From Chrysomallon squamiferum (taxonomy: Eukaryota; Mollusca; Gastropoda; Neomphalida; Peltospiridae), in contig CM022665.1 of NCBI GenBank assembly GCA_012295275.1, forward strand, positions 31,942,022 through 32,006,021: a stretch of 64,000 nt of DNA, given 5' to 3'. The translations under genes and the position numbers were made by a program. Positions 39,964 through 51,480 of this stretch are shown here, in pieces; position 1 is the first letter of the stretch; each line of letters begins with the position of its first letter. Under the pieces are notes generated by a model, which ran no database searches, had not been told where the DNA came from, and was given only the letters and a program-made list of their open reading frames with translations.

Positions 39964-41589
39964 TGTATGTATATATATATATATTTGTATGTGTGTGTAT
40001 ATGTGTAATATTAAACTCTGATATAATGCTGTACTTTATTAAGCAAAACCAAGTCGCTAAATGATGCTATATATTAATATACATGTATGTAACAATACTG
40101 CATATAAAAACTTTATTTTCAAAGCAAATATACAGAAAAAATAAATAAAGTGCCGTTTTTTTCAAATCTGCACAGTGCAATTTTTTCCTACAACCGTGAA
40201 AACCAATGCGTTTATGATTTGTACTAGACACAACTCCACCCCATGTACAGCTTATTTCAGTGGCTCATCTTAAATAAAGATTTCAATAACATGTTTTCTC
40301 CAAATTCTTTCTGAACTAATTAACAATAAAAGCTTATTCATAGAATATTTTCCATTTTAATAAAGAGATCATGAAAAGAAAAACAGGAAAGGTAGAATAC
40401 TGAACAGATAAATGCTCAAATATTTATTTCTTTGTGTGAAGTGTAGGAAATAATGGCACAAGAAAAATTGGCATCAGAAAAAATGGCATTAGAAAAAAAC
40501 GTCACATGCAAAAAATGGCACCTAGAAGAAATGGCACTTTGCAAATTTGGAAATTACAAGTAGTTGCTTTAAAAAACCAACTTAACAGTACTTTTGAAAA
40601 TACAGTTTATTCATACAATATTGCTACATACATACATACATGTGTATTAATATATAGCATCATTCAACCACTTGGTTTTGCTTAACAAAGTACATATACC
40701 AGAGTTTAATATCACAATTATCAGATTATTTTCACATTTAAAAATATAATATACATAGCATCACTCAACCTTGGTTTTGGTTACCATGAAGTTTCAAGCT
40801 GATGTTGTGACCTGCTCCTTGAAGGAGGTGCAATTATGAATTGTTTTTATAATCAGGATGCAACTGTTTATGCTATCATGATCAAACACCAAGGGAATTA
40901 TGTGATTGTGTGTGTATGTGTCTATATATACACACACATACGTACCTACATACATACATACATACACATACATACATATATGTATGCTTGCATGCATACA
41001 TAGATGCACAAGTATGTTCATACAGATGTACCAAATTTTAATACATATACAATAGTTAAAATAGCCTTTAGAATGTTATCATTCTGTCAATTCAAGCATG
41101 GTATAAGATAAATATATATATATGGGGAGTTATTTTTGGTTTACATTTGTTTTGACTGTTTAATTATAAACTGTCAACAATTGTTAAATATGATATTAGT
41201 TGCAGATTATATTATTATTGATATTAAATCATTATGTCAAATGTTTTTCTGGTGCCATTTTTTCCACACTCCATTGGTGTTTGTGCATGTGTGCATGTAT
41301 GCATGGACATCCATGTTATGAGAGGAAATATCATGTCATTAAATAAAAAAAACTTATAAAATTATATTATATTCAGGATAAGCAAAGAAGCAGATGACTT
41401 CCATCAGTTCCAACTACCACACTAACAAAACCACACACAGTCATAACGGCTTAGTCCCATTTGGTAGAATCCCATTTCGTAGAAAGGCTAAATGTGGTTC
41501 AGTGGTCTTATTGACATGTTTGGTTTTACCTCAGTCATTTTAATGAACTGCTCCAGATTATTTGGAAAGCGATTATTATTGTATAAATA

Positions 41590-42250
41590 CAGTAACATCT
41601 CGCTTAACGATACCACGCTTTAACAATCTTTCTTCTTTACAAATTATATAAATAGAAATTTAATTTAATAGTTAATTGCTTGAAATAAATGATACAAATG
41701 TATACAGTGCATGTTTTTAAGTACTTTTTCTTTAATTTTTCGTTCATTCACGAGCTTCTCTCACTTGTGTTGATCAGTTGACACGTCATATGTGCATCTG
41801 ATATTCTGATTCTCTTTTGTCTTCTGCTTCGATTTAGACTTAAACTTGTTTGTAATTTACCCTTCCAATATCTTAAAACGAATAACAGTATACCGGCAAA
41901 TGCTGATGATAAAAGAAACGGAAGATAATAACTTTAGAAACAAAATACATTATCTTAAATGAAACCAAAACCCACAATGAGCGGCATATACTTATTTCTT
42001 AATGTATTTGTATAAATTGATTTGTAAATGATTTACTGTTTATTTAATATCTACAATCTATTAAATCATTTATGTCTAAACTGCCGTTTTATTTCTCCTT
42101 ATTTCACCTTTTTTTATGATGTCAGATCTCATCAGCGAGAAAGTAACCACTGCTTTTAACCTTAATTCTATGTAAATTAGTCTCCCGCTTACCTCACTTA
42201 ATTATTGGAAGTTTTGCAACCAATTACATCTTTAATCTGAGGTATTATTG
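41590..42250. mobile_element. Pogo/Tigger-like non-autonomous element nested in the 1.8-kb element
   Basis: The left end CAGTAACATCTCGCTTAACG and the complement of the right end, CAATAATACCTCAGATTAAA, are similar inverted repeats. Both ends are flanked by TA (41588-41589 and 42251-42252). A CAGTAA-CTCGCTTAACGA start is typical of pogo-like elements. No transposase frame is present at 661 bp, so it was probably mobilised by another element's enzyme. Confidence 0.75.
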
Positions 42251-42866
42251 TAGTATGGATATTGCTTATCGCATAAAGTATGCAAATATGACAAATATCG
42301 AAATAATCTATGTATCGAATATAGTGAATGTAAATAATTTAAAAAGAAGGTATTTATCTAAAAGTATTCCCAATGATTTGGTCCTTCGTATAAACATTTT
42401 CAGTCATAGCCAAAGTATTTGCAGGTCATAATATCTTTCGTGTACACACTATTAATATACTATGTCACATATATTGTATAATATGTGCACAATCTGAATA
42501 TGTATGTGTGCATAATGTAAATATGATCAGTAACAGATATCTTGTACATGTTTAAGCTGAATACGGTTGAATTCGAAAAGTTAATGATAAATGTAACGTT
42601 CAAATACTCTATTTACTGAATATAAGTAAATTACTCATATGTAAAATATGTTTTGTTAAAAATTATATTTGCTGAATTAGTTATTTATAATATTTTTGTT
42701 GTATTCTCTTACAGAAGCAAGCCATTTTTCTTTTCTTTCATTCTTTTTTCGTTTTGTATTTTAATAGATAGATGAAACTGATGTAAAATTGTTTATTATT
42801 GGTTGCTTGTTTTGTAACGGAAATGAAATGTTTATGAATTAGAAATGACCAGTTAAAAAAAAAAAA

Positions 42867-42868
<2 letters not shown>

Positions 42869-42911
<43 letters not shown>
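42869..42911. repeat. (ATA)14 microsatellite with longer impure tail
   Basis: A pure ATA run is followed by impure AAT, AGA and GAT triplets to about 43045. Confidence 0.95.
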
Positions 42912-42912
<1 letters not shown>

Positions 42913-43384
42913 GTAACAGTAATTATAATAAGAAGAATAAGAAGAATAACAATAATAATAATAATAACAACAATAGTAATAGTAATAATATATAATAATA
43001 ATAATAATGTTGATGATGATAATGAGAAGGAGGAAGATGATGAAATAATGAAAAAGTAACAAATCAACAACAAATGAGTTGTGAATGCTTATTCTGCTTT
43101 CAGTTGATGTTACATAATCGATTTAGGAACAATGCGCTCCCCCTCTAAATGTTAGAAAGAAACCAGATGTATGCACAGGCCAAGTTCATTATATACAGAG
43201 GTAATCAGGTATTGCGGTAAACCAGGTTTTTCTACGAAATGGGAATTATACGAACTGGGAATCTACCAAATGGGAAGACACCGTCATAACTGTCTTGCTG
43301 GAATACCTGCTGATACTGTGTGTTGTCTGTTATAGGCTAACAACTTTTGTAAATATTGTCTTTAGTTAACTGGACATGCAGAAA

Positions 43385-43790
43385 TCCCAAGTAACTAGCA
43401 CTGGTATGATAAGACATACCCAAATATAAAATAACTAGCAATGGTATAATGGACAAACCAAACTGGCAATGGTATAATAGGACATACTATAAAACAAAAT
43501 AATTAGCACTGCTGTTATGAAACAAACCACAATATGAAATAATTAGTAGCAGTATAACATAACAAAACATGAAATAACTAGCAGTGGTATAATGGGACAT
43601 ATCAAAACACCAAATAACAAGTAATGGTATAATAGCACATACTAAAATATGAAATAATTGGCAATGGTATAATGAAATATACCAAAATATGAAATAACTA
43701 GCAGTGGCATAACAGAATATAATAAAATATAAAACAACTAGCAATGGGACACACCAAAATATGAAATAACAGGCAATGCTTATCTGCAGT
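43385..43790. repeat. Minisatellite, period about 40 bp, about ten units
   Basis: The core ACTAGCAATGGTATAATGGG followed by ACATACCAAAATATGAAAT recurs at about 43394, 43435, 43463, 43502, 43541, 43578, 43618, 43659, 43697, 43738 and 43768. It explains the 85-codon Tyr/Phe-rich minus-strand frame in the same place. Confidence 0.92.
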
Positions 43791-45954
43791 GTATGGACTG
43801 TTGTGTGGATTATTGTGCTGTGTGTTAAAGCTGTCCTGAAGACAAGGAGGAGATGAGAGTGGTAGAAAGTTTAAAAGTGTGTGGCTCTGTTATTTCAGGT
43901 GTGGACAGATCTGTGTTTTGACATGTTGCTTCTTTTCAACACTAGATAAAACTTGTGTATTTCTAATCAACTCTGTGCAGTAAAACACACTTTGTATTTT
44001 TACAGCTGATTACACTGTATTTTTTTCATTTTCTTCTTTTTCCACTTTTTTGTCTTCTTCATTCATCCACTGGAAAGTTTGGAAATTATATTTTCCCATG
44101 TACAATGCATTAGGAACATTCGTAGAATAATTACCAAGTTTCTAAATGTTTTTGTTTTAAGAAAAAGCTCTTTCGATTTACCAAAATGCAATTTACATCT
44201 AATAACAGTTCTGAAATAAATCAAGTTTTTGTCATTAGCAAATGCTTAAAACTAAGCCAAAAAATTCTAGATGATTATTACATACTGCAATATTCACAGC
44301 TTTCGGAAATGTAATTTACATCTAATAACAATTTTGAAATAAATCAAGTTTTTGACATAATAGAAGACTTTTGTTTGTAAGCAAACATTCTGTTTGGTTT
44401 TTATGTATCAAAACAGTCCCCTTTAAGCATTACAGTAAGGCTGTGTAAGTATACCCTTGTTTAATGACATTTCAGAATTACTTAGCTTGATCTATAATTT
44501 TAAGACAGTGCAATCACTATAGCTCAAAGGGTTACTCCTACCAAGAGTCCAACATGAAAACTACAAGTGAAATGATTTTTACATTTTCATATGTAAAATA
44601 ACTACTTCATCCAACAAAATAAATTTTATATATTAAAAGCTAGGTTATCTAAAGGACAGATATTTTCTATCAGTCATAAATTTTATGAATGTTATTTCCA
44701 AAATATTGCCACAAAACACATGAATACAATATTTAATCTTCTCATTCAATGGATATAAATCATGATGTGTATTTTACATGGAATCTATGTATACCACTAA
44801 GTGTATGCCAGATTTCCCTGGAGTATACAAAAACAGGAAAATGAAATAAACTTCCTTTCCCCATCTTCATAAAAAAAATTAAAAACAGGAAAATATGAAA
44901 AAAGGAATGAAAACATGTTTAAAAAAATGGAGCTTAAATGCAGATAACAAGATTGTTGGGAATGATAGTGTCTTTTTTTTTTCTACAAATGAATACTCTG
45001 AAGGTGAGCATAATGCTGCTCACATATTCTTTATTAATCTTCTAAAATTTAATAATAAAGAAAATAAACCTTATCTTGATGAAAGTTTCCAAAAATAAAA
45101 AGAAGCTACTGCTAATGTCATGATTTGTGTAACATAGTTCACCGATTTATTTGCAGTGAAGTACCTTGCAGCTCAATGGATTTTAAAACATATTTTTGCA
45201 ATCTACTGAATATGAGCTTTCTCACACAATATATACATATTTTTTACAGCTGAAACAGATCATCAGCACAAGATTTTAAATTGCACATTATTTTATACTT
45301 GAAATTCATCACTGAAGTGAGCTTATGCTTAGTTTTATTTTCATATTCTTACTGATTTAAAGAATATGTGTGCAATATGTTTGTCATCGAGTTAAATGAA
45401 GTATTATTTTTGTTTAACATTAATGTGTCAAAGGATGCCCACTGCTGTCTGTTTATCTTGATCAGTGCCTTAATATATACAAATTAATTTGTCTGCAATG
45501 GGGGAATAATCTCATGTTTTAAACCAAATCACATTTGGACTATTAATGATTTATCTAGATAAATATCTCTATTTATCTATACACAGACAGAAAGATAGAT
45601 GAATTTATTTAATGGCTATACAGCACAGAAAAAATGATATTATTTTGTTTTGTGATCGTATTATAATATTATTGTTATATCTGTTATTTTTGCAAAGTTT
45701 CATAATCTTCATTTTATGTTGAAAAAATACCAAATATATATTTATCTATCCATATTTATCTGTTTTTATTTTAAACTGTTTCCCAGTCTTGATTTTTGAA
45801 AGGTATATGGAATATTTGTTTAACTAACAAATCGATCCATCTATTCATGTGTGTGTGTGTGTGTGATATCATATCTTATCATCCAGTCCATCCATCCACT
45901 GATCAACAGTATAATCGATCCATCTATCCTTTCTTCTGTCAATCCTTCAATCCA

Positions 45955-46020
45955 TCCTCTTTCCATCCATCCATCCATCTTTCTATCCATCCATCCTTCT
46001 AACCATCTATCCAATCATCT
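45955..46020. repeat. CCAT tetranucleotide tract
   Basis: TCCATCCATCC units with interruptions lie about 65 bp inside the donor end of the first CH exon. Confidence 0.9.
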
Positions 46021-46085
46021 CTCTCTATGTATATGTGATATATAGCAAAATGAAAACTGCTGAGTTAAATGTAAAATGCACTCAC

Positions 46086-46203
46086 TGACTGCCTCGATGA
46101 CGTCAGCTAGGAGTACACCATCTGTCACATCGGACTGCAGATCTGTGATGAATCGCTTGTTCCGCGCCTTCTCCAAATAATGATTGGCCCAGTCAGTATA
46201 TAT
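46086..46203 (-). CDS. Neuron navigator-like gene, CH domain exon 1 of 4
   Basis: This 118-bp exon encodes the first 39 residues of a calponin-homology domain, from IYTDWANHYLEKARNKRF to DVTDGVLLADVIEAV, plus one base of a split threonine codon. The acceptor TTTCAG lies just before 46203 and the donor GTGAGT just after 46086 on the minus strand. The residues closely match the start of the CH domain of vertebrate NAV2 and NAV3: the TDWANHYL helix, the DLQ-DVTDGVLLA core and the I-x-V tail. This separates it from spectrin- or plastin-type CH domains. In this family the CH domain takes part in links to the actin cytoskeleton and in guidance of cell and axon migration. The exon is clearly richer in GC and CpG than the intron around it. 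The symbol is left blank because most invertebrates have a single NAV/sickie/unc-53 gene with no settled name. Confidence 0.96.
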
Positions 46204-49200
46204 CTGAAAGAAAAATAAACATACAATATTCAGGTAAATCATCCACAATTCAAATATTTATTTTACCCTTTTTATTATTATTATTTTATTTTTTTTACAT
46301 GTGATAAAAGTAAAATTTGGTGAAAATATTTTTTTTTACTTTAGAATGCTACCAGAATTCATGTAAAATGCCAGATTTCAAACTGTCATCATTTTGACAT
46401 GTAAGTGGTCAGTAATGGTGAGTATTTATGATTAACAAACAGCACCAGACACTAAAACAAATTGTGTAGTCTGTCTAAAACTGGCATCCAGCTGTTTAAA
46501 CCAAACTTCTCTTTACAGCCTCCTAGTTCTTCTACTTAACCCACTTTTGATAGAAAAGATTCACTACACTAAGAAAAATACGAAATAAATATACAAAATT
46601 AATTAATTCAAATTCAGTGTCACTTTATTTTATACAGTACTAAAAAAACCCATTGCATTCTAATCATATTATTAAAGAATAAAACTGAAGATAAGAGAAT
46701 GTGCTTGTTATTTTGATTGTTTTTTTTTTGTTTGTTTTTTGTTTTATAACAAGTAACATATTTCCAATAACATACATTTTATTGCCTAAAAGAAAGAAGG
46801 AAATTTGTATCACATTTATTAACTAAACCTGATGTGTGTGTTCACAACTGTATGTTAAATTAGGATTGTAGTGTATTATCTATAACCAATTTTTACTATG
46901 TTATACAGGCCAACAGGATAATGTCTTAAACTTCACGATCAGTTGCATGGGTGAATCTCATCTGAGATTCACAAGCACAACTAATCATGAGATTGAGGAC
47001 ATTATTCTACTTAAAACTAAACACTCACCATATTGTCCTACTAACTAACATGCAATGAAAAACAAAACATACTGTTGACTGAAATTGACAAAAATTAAAG
47101 AAGAAAAATATTTTGTGCATGATTGTGTTGGTATTGTTGAACCTTTGCTGTCAAGTGGTAATTAAAGGCCTCAAACAGTTCAAGCTCAGATAATGCTGAA
47201 GTATTCAAGTGCTTCTGTGTACATTATTCAACAAACTGAGGCTTGGGGAATTATTTGAGATGTAGCAAATAATGTTAATTTGTGTTATATATATGTCTGA
47301 AAACTTTGAATCATAACTATAAGTACCAGCTGGAACTCTGACAGTTTTACTGAGATTGCTAAAGCAGACTGCTGTAAAGTACTAAGAACTGCAGACATAA
47401 ATCAGCTAAAAGCATCAAAGTGTAGGGCATGTGTATTTTGCATATTTAAACATATGTGTGTATTTATATGTATTCATGAATGCTCTTATCTTTGATCTTT
47501 GTGTTTGTGTTCTTGTATATATGTAAGTATGTATGTATGTATGTATGTACGTATGCATGTATGTATGCATATGTCTGTGTTTTTTTATGTGTCTTGTGTT
47601 TATATAATTATGTATCTACATAATCTGTGTTTGTATGTAAATATGCACACATGTATGTATCTTTGGGGTATCTTTGTATATCTGCACATCTATGTTTGTA
47701 TCTATATGTATGTATTTGTGTTGGTTTGTATCTATGAAATGTGTGTTTATACTTGTATATATTTGTATATGTGCATGTCTATTACATGTGTCTGCATTTG
47801 TTTATTTGTATATTTGTTTCTATGAAATGTGTGTATGTATGTCTATGATGCGTGCATATATTTGTGTATGCATGCAAGATTCTTACTATTTTTATCATCT
47901 TCTCTGTCCTCTGAACAACTTAAAATATTCTTCTGATAAGGAAAATATCTTCCAATGTGTTAGTTGAATATGCTGCAGTATTTTTCAACAATTGATAAAA
48001 ACACATAGATCAATAAAAACATGTAACAGGTGTCTCATATTTCTATACTGATCTCAGTACAGATATACACAATGTAGAAAATAGGACAAGCTATTTAATT
48101 AATAAATATGGCTGTCAAGATCATTTAAAATAATCTTAATAAATATTAATTCACTCAAATCCTTAATTTTTTTCTTTTTCTAGCCAAATCTAAGGATAAA
48201 AAGCAAACAAAAACAAATAACATTTAACTTGGTAAATATGCAGATGAAAGATTTTAATTTTTAAATCTGGTATTTTTTCTGCTAAAAGAACAAATATGAT
48301 TTTAAGCTTAAAATGAAATAATTACACACAGCAGGAATGAACAAATATTTAAACCATACCTATATCAGAATAAATTCATAAACGTTTTTACACATACTCA
48401 AATGAATATATATAAATTGCCACAAATTCTCACTTTGACATCTGACGTTTTTTATTATAATAAACAGAAGTGTTTTTTTAATATATCAGTCTGTTTAAAA
48501 GCTTCATTTTTTAAGCCAAGAGAGCAGTTTTGTCATCTGTAATTACATAACCATTTTATTTTGTTCCAAACTTATGTATATGTCCAACACTGCTGTTACA
48601 ACTCTGAATATTCTGCTGGTGAGTGCAGCCAAAAAAAAAAAAAAAAAAAGAAAGAAAGAAAGAAAAAAAAAAGAACGAGAGGAAAATCAAAACCCATTTA
48701 ACATTTGTACCTGTGTCTTAATCCAGTGTATTCAATGTTAAGACAGAGACAGAAAGGACAAAAGAGATTGCCAAAAAAAAAAAGGAAAACAAATTTGAAG
48801 TGAGAGACAGAGAGTATCAGGTGGTAAATCTGTTCTAAATCAGGTGGGGTTTTTTTCTTCTTCTTCTTTCTTTTTTTTGCAGACAGGGTCTTAATAGCAT
48901 GAAACTTTATTTAAATAGCAGGTGTTTTTTGCCATGTGCTGACTATTATTTACATCAGTGATTTTGGAACAAATTGTAGAAGCTTATTTTCTATCAGGTT
49001 GATGGATGAAGGAAAGACAAGGAATGTTTATTGATGCCTCAGCTGTTAAATCTCAAACTCTTTACTGATTCTAACTTTGGTGCTCAGTGAAAAGAAAACT
49101 GGCAATGTCACATATGGTTCTCCTGGATTAGAGGCAGAGGTTATGATGCACTACATTTATGGCAGAAAATAGATAAATCTTTGAATTAATGGCTTGGAAC

Positions 49201-49528
49201 AGAGGTTGTTAGAATGGGATTTAATGTAAGAGATTCTTGTTTAGCCATTTTTGTCATGTACATCTCCTCAGAACTCTATGGTCATCAGTGATATATTTTA
49301 ATGACATTAAAAACAAATTTAAAAATAATAAAATAAATAAAAAATCATTTTGAATTGTTCATGAAATACAAAACATTAGAATATATCATGTATAATATTA
49401 TAAAGGAAAATTAATAAATTATTTTCCTTATTAAAATTACTTATTAAAAGTATTTTCATCTCCTACTTGCAAAACTTAATACAAATAAATAAAACAATAA
49501 TCCATAAATCTGTTAATAACCCACCTAC
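46204..49528 (-). other. Navigator intron, about 3.3 kb
   Basis: This intron lies between the proposed start exon and the first CH exon. The donor is GTAGGT and the acceptor TTTCTTTCAG. It contains a TATG/GTAT tract (about 47515-47870) and A-rich runs near 48631-48672. No other exon was seen. Confidence 0.7.
47515..47870. repeat. TATG/GTAT simple-repeat tract
   Basis: Clean TATG units at about 47524-47575 are followed by degenerate TGTAT and TGTGT sequence. They produce the Cys/Tyr/Met-rich open frames of up to 108 codons here. Confidence 0.9.
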
Positions 49529-49588
49529 CTTTGATTTAAATCTGTCATTGAACATTCCATGAACATTTCTATTATTAGCAGCAGCCAT
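49529..49588 (-). CDS. Neuron navigator-like gene, first coding exon (start codon)
   Basis: This is the proposed first coding exon, giving 20 residues that start MAAANNRNVHG and end FKSK. It stops in phase 0 at AAG followed by the donor GTAGGT (GT at 49528-49527), which fits the phase-0 acceptor of the next exon at 46203. The joined protein reads FKSK-IYTDWANHYL; vertebrate NAV proteins likewise have a short non-conserved N-terminus ending in a lysine or similar residue just before IYTDW. The start was chosen because it has A at -3 and G at +4, is the first ATG after an in-frame TAA at 49676-49678, and keeps the frame open to the donor. The 5' UTR boundary and promoter cannot be seen. Known NAV genes use alternative promoters, so longer N-terminal forms starting farther right, possibly outside the window, are possible. 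The exon is short and not conserved in sequence, so it rests on signals and phase rather than homology. Confidence 0.72.
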
Positions 49589-51229
49589 AGTGAAATTCAA
49601 TACTTGCTTAATAATCTTCAAATATTGTATGAGTTTAAAATATTTTTTTTTTTTTAATCTCTCTCTTTCAAAGCTTTAAATCAAGAGATGAAAGAAAATC
49701 AATTCAGTTTATCCTTCACTCATGTACCACAATGAAGAAGAATATTTTAATATTAATGAAAAAGCATGTCATATAGTAAGATATTGCTGCTGTCCTGTGT
49801 GTATGAAACATGTTTAAAAAAGCCTTTGTTATCCAGTGATACAATATACATCTGTTGTTATGATGATATTTGTTTATGAAATAGCATAAGCCTGGTGTGG
49901 CAACCAACTGTTCAAGTCAACAACATTGCAACTTCATAGTAAAGGTGATAAAATTCCCTGCAGCTTAGAATACTTGAGTCAGGCATTTTAAGGATTTTTG
50001 GAGAGGGTTATTTTCTTTTGAGTCTTATATTTTCATGTTTTGGAGGTCCTGTTTTCAGTTCATCACATTAGAAATTATCAGTTTAAAACTGATATGAAAT
50101 CAATAATCCCTTTCTCTTGTGTTTGTTAATATCCTACCAAGTGAAATAAAGTTCACTTCACTTTAATACATTTCACATTTTCATTTAAGAAAAAGTACAC
50201 TTCATGATCTCCGTTTTGTGTGCAAATAACAACCTTGACCTTTTTGTGTTTACACACTAGGAATGAATTCTTAGTTTTAAGTAACAGTTTCATTATTACT
50301 ATCCAAATATGCTCTTCACTTAACTATTTTTACTTAATAAAACACTCACATTATTACATGAAAACATCCATATATTGTTCATGGCCAATACTGACATATG
50401 ATGCTGGTGCTTCTGTCTTATTCCATTATAACCAAAACATTCAGTTTCCTACTGCTGCAGAAATAACATTGTCAACAAAACAGAATTATTATTATTATTA
50501 TTAAAATATTCACATTATACTCAGCTCACTTCAAAGTGAAAATTTAATGACTTTGCATCATGCAAGTCAATATGCTTATAGCACACACAACCTATGGGAC
50601 AACCATGGCTGTTCACAGCTCAATATTGTAATAAAAATCTTTACTCAAAAACTTCTCAGAGAATAAAGCAACATTTCCATGACTGGGATGAAATATTCAT
50701 TATCTATACACCTGCAGTAACCCATTTCTCACAACATTTATCATTGATATGCATGCATACTTCAACAATAACCATCTAGTAACTCTCCAAGCATATCTCC
50801 TGGCACATAAAAACAAATGGTAAAAAAACCAAAAAAAACATCTATGAAACCTTGGACAAGAGAACTGGCCAAAGCTTTTCACCTGTTATCACCTTTCTCA
50901 GACCAAGGAGAGCATGGCATTAGTGTATATACATATCATAAAATCTGCAGGCCAAAAAAAAATATATCATGATGGGCCAAGGAAATGTCTGTAATACTCT
51001 ATCATACACTGAAAATGCTACTGTGGTACATAATTCAAGGTTACTTATTTGTAATAGTCTGTTAACATTCCTACTATAAGGATCATTGGTAATGTTGAGT
51101 GCAAATGCATTACTGAACCAGTGACATAAGTACATCTTCAATAATACCTGGTCTCAGAGTTCACATCAATGGCTTCTTATTATTAGCACTGAATATATTA
51201 TGAGTATACCTCAGAGACACAATGAATAT

Positions 51230-51480
51230 CATTATATGTTGTCAGTTCCAGCAGATAACGTTGTTGTAGAATTATGTCAGTTCTAGTAAACAGTGTTGTT
51301 GTAGAATGTTGTAACATCAGTCAGAATGCTGTGTGGTTGGACATCATAATGTTAAAAGTGACATATAAACCTGTTATGTCACACTGCTGATAGATACAAC
51401 ATAAATGCTGTCTCTACTCAAAGCAGAATGCTGTCATGAAATGCTGACTGCACAGTTACACAAAACAGTGTTGTCTTTTC
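51230..51480. repeat. Weak repeat with GTTGTTGTAGAAT core
   Basis: GTTGTTGTAGAATTATGTCA and GTTGTTGTAGAATGTTGTAA are about 43 bp apart, followed by weaker CAGAATGCTGT copies. It may be a decayed minisatellite. Confidence 0.4.

Larger units (their letters stand above)
39031..41268. mobile_element. Nested palindromic repeat complex with AAATGGCACC terminal motifs
   Basis: One unit (39031-39310) starts with tandem GGAAAAAATGGCACC motifs and ends near CACTTGGTTTTGCTTAACAA. A second copy is inverted at about 40000-40200, and a third is direct at 40447-40730. A second unit type (39560-39640 and 39770-39930) has an inverted copy at about 40980-41110. The complement of GGAAAAAATGGCACC closes the block at 41252-41266. 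Between units lie CA, GT and GTAT arrays. No coding sequence was found. It looks like a foldback-type or composite non-autonomous DNA element; the superfamily is undetermined. Confidence 0.7.
41448..43282. mobile_element. DNA transposon remnant (1.8 kb) with 8-bp target duplication
   Basis: The 8-mer GTCATAAC flanks the element at 41440-41447 and 43283-43290. The ends are inverted: the left has TCCCATTTGGTAGA and CCCATTTCGTAGAAA, and the right has their complements in the same order. The motif CCCATTTSGTAGA is thus repeated within each end. An 8-bp duplication fits hAT, P or Merlin-type elements, but the ends do not settle which. The interior contains a TAA microsatellite (42869-42911) and a nested pogo-like insertion. 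No transposase frame was seen. Confidence 0.88.
28208..46085 (-). other. Navigator intron, about 17.9 kb
   Basis: This intron splits the CH domain between its first and second exon. It holds most of the mobile DNA in the window, itemised separately, especially at 31.4-34.1 and 35.0-43.8 kb. The stretches 28.2-31.4 kb and 43.8-46.0 kb are plain AT-rich sequence with short A/T tracts and a CCAT-type repeat at 45955-46020. Two short minus-strand open segments at 35982-36209 and 36943-37107 are listed separately with low confidence. Confidence 0.85.

Noticed and set aside
42738-43073. 111-codon Ile-rich minus-strand frame resembling a membrane protein
   Set aside because: It is the translation of an ATA/AAT microsatellite. 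The hydrophobic run reflects the repeat only.
43487-43744. 85-codon Tyr/Phe-rich minus-strand frame with an internal repeat
   Set aside because: It follows the period of a 40-bp minisatellite whose unit spacing is not kept in frame. It is not a repeat protein.
43385-43790. CRISPR-like array of about 40-bp units
   Set aside because: The units diverge along their whole length, with no constant repeat plus unique spacer, in an intron of an animal gene.
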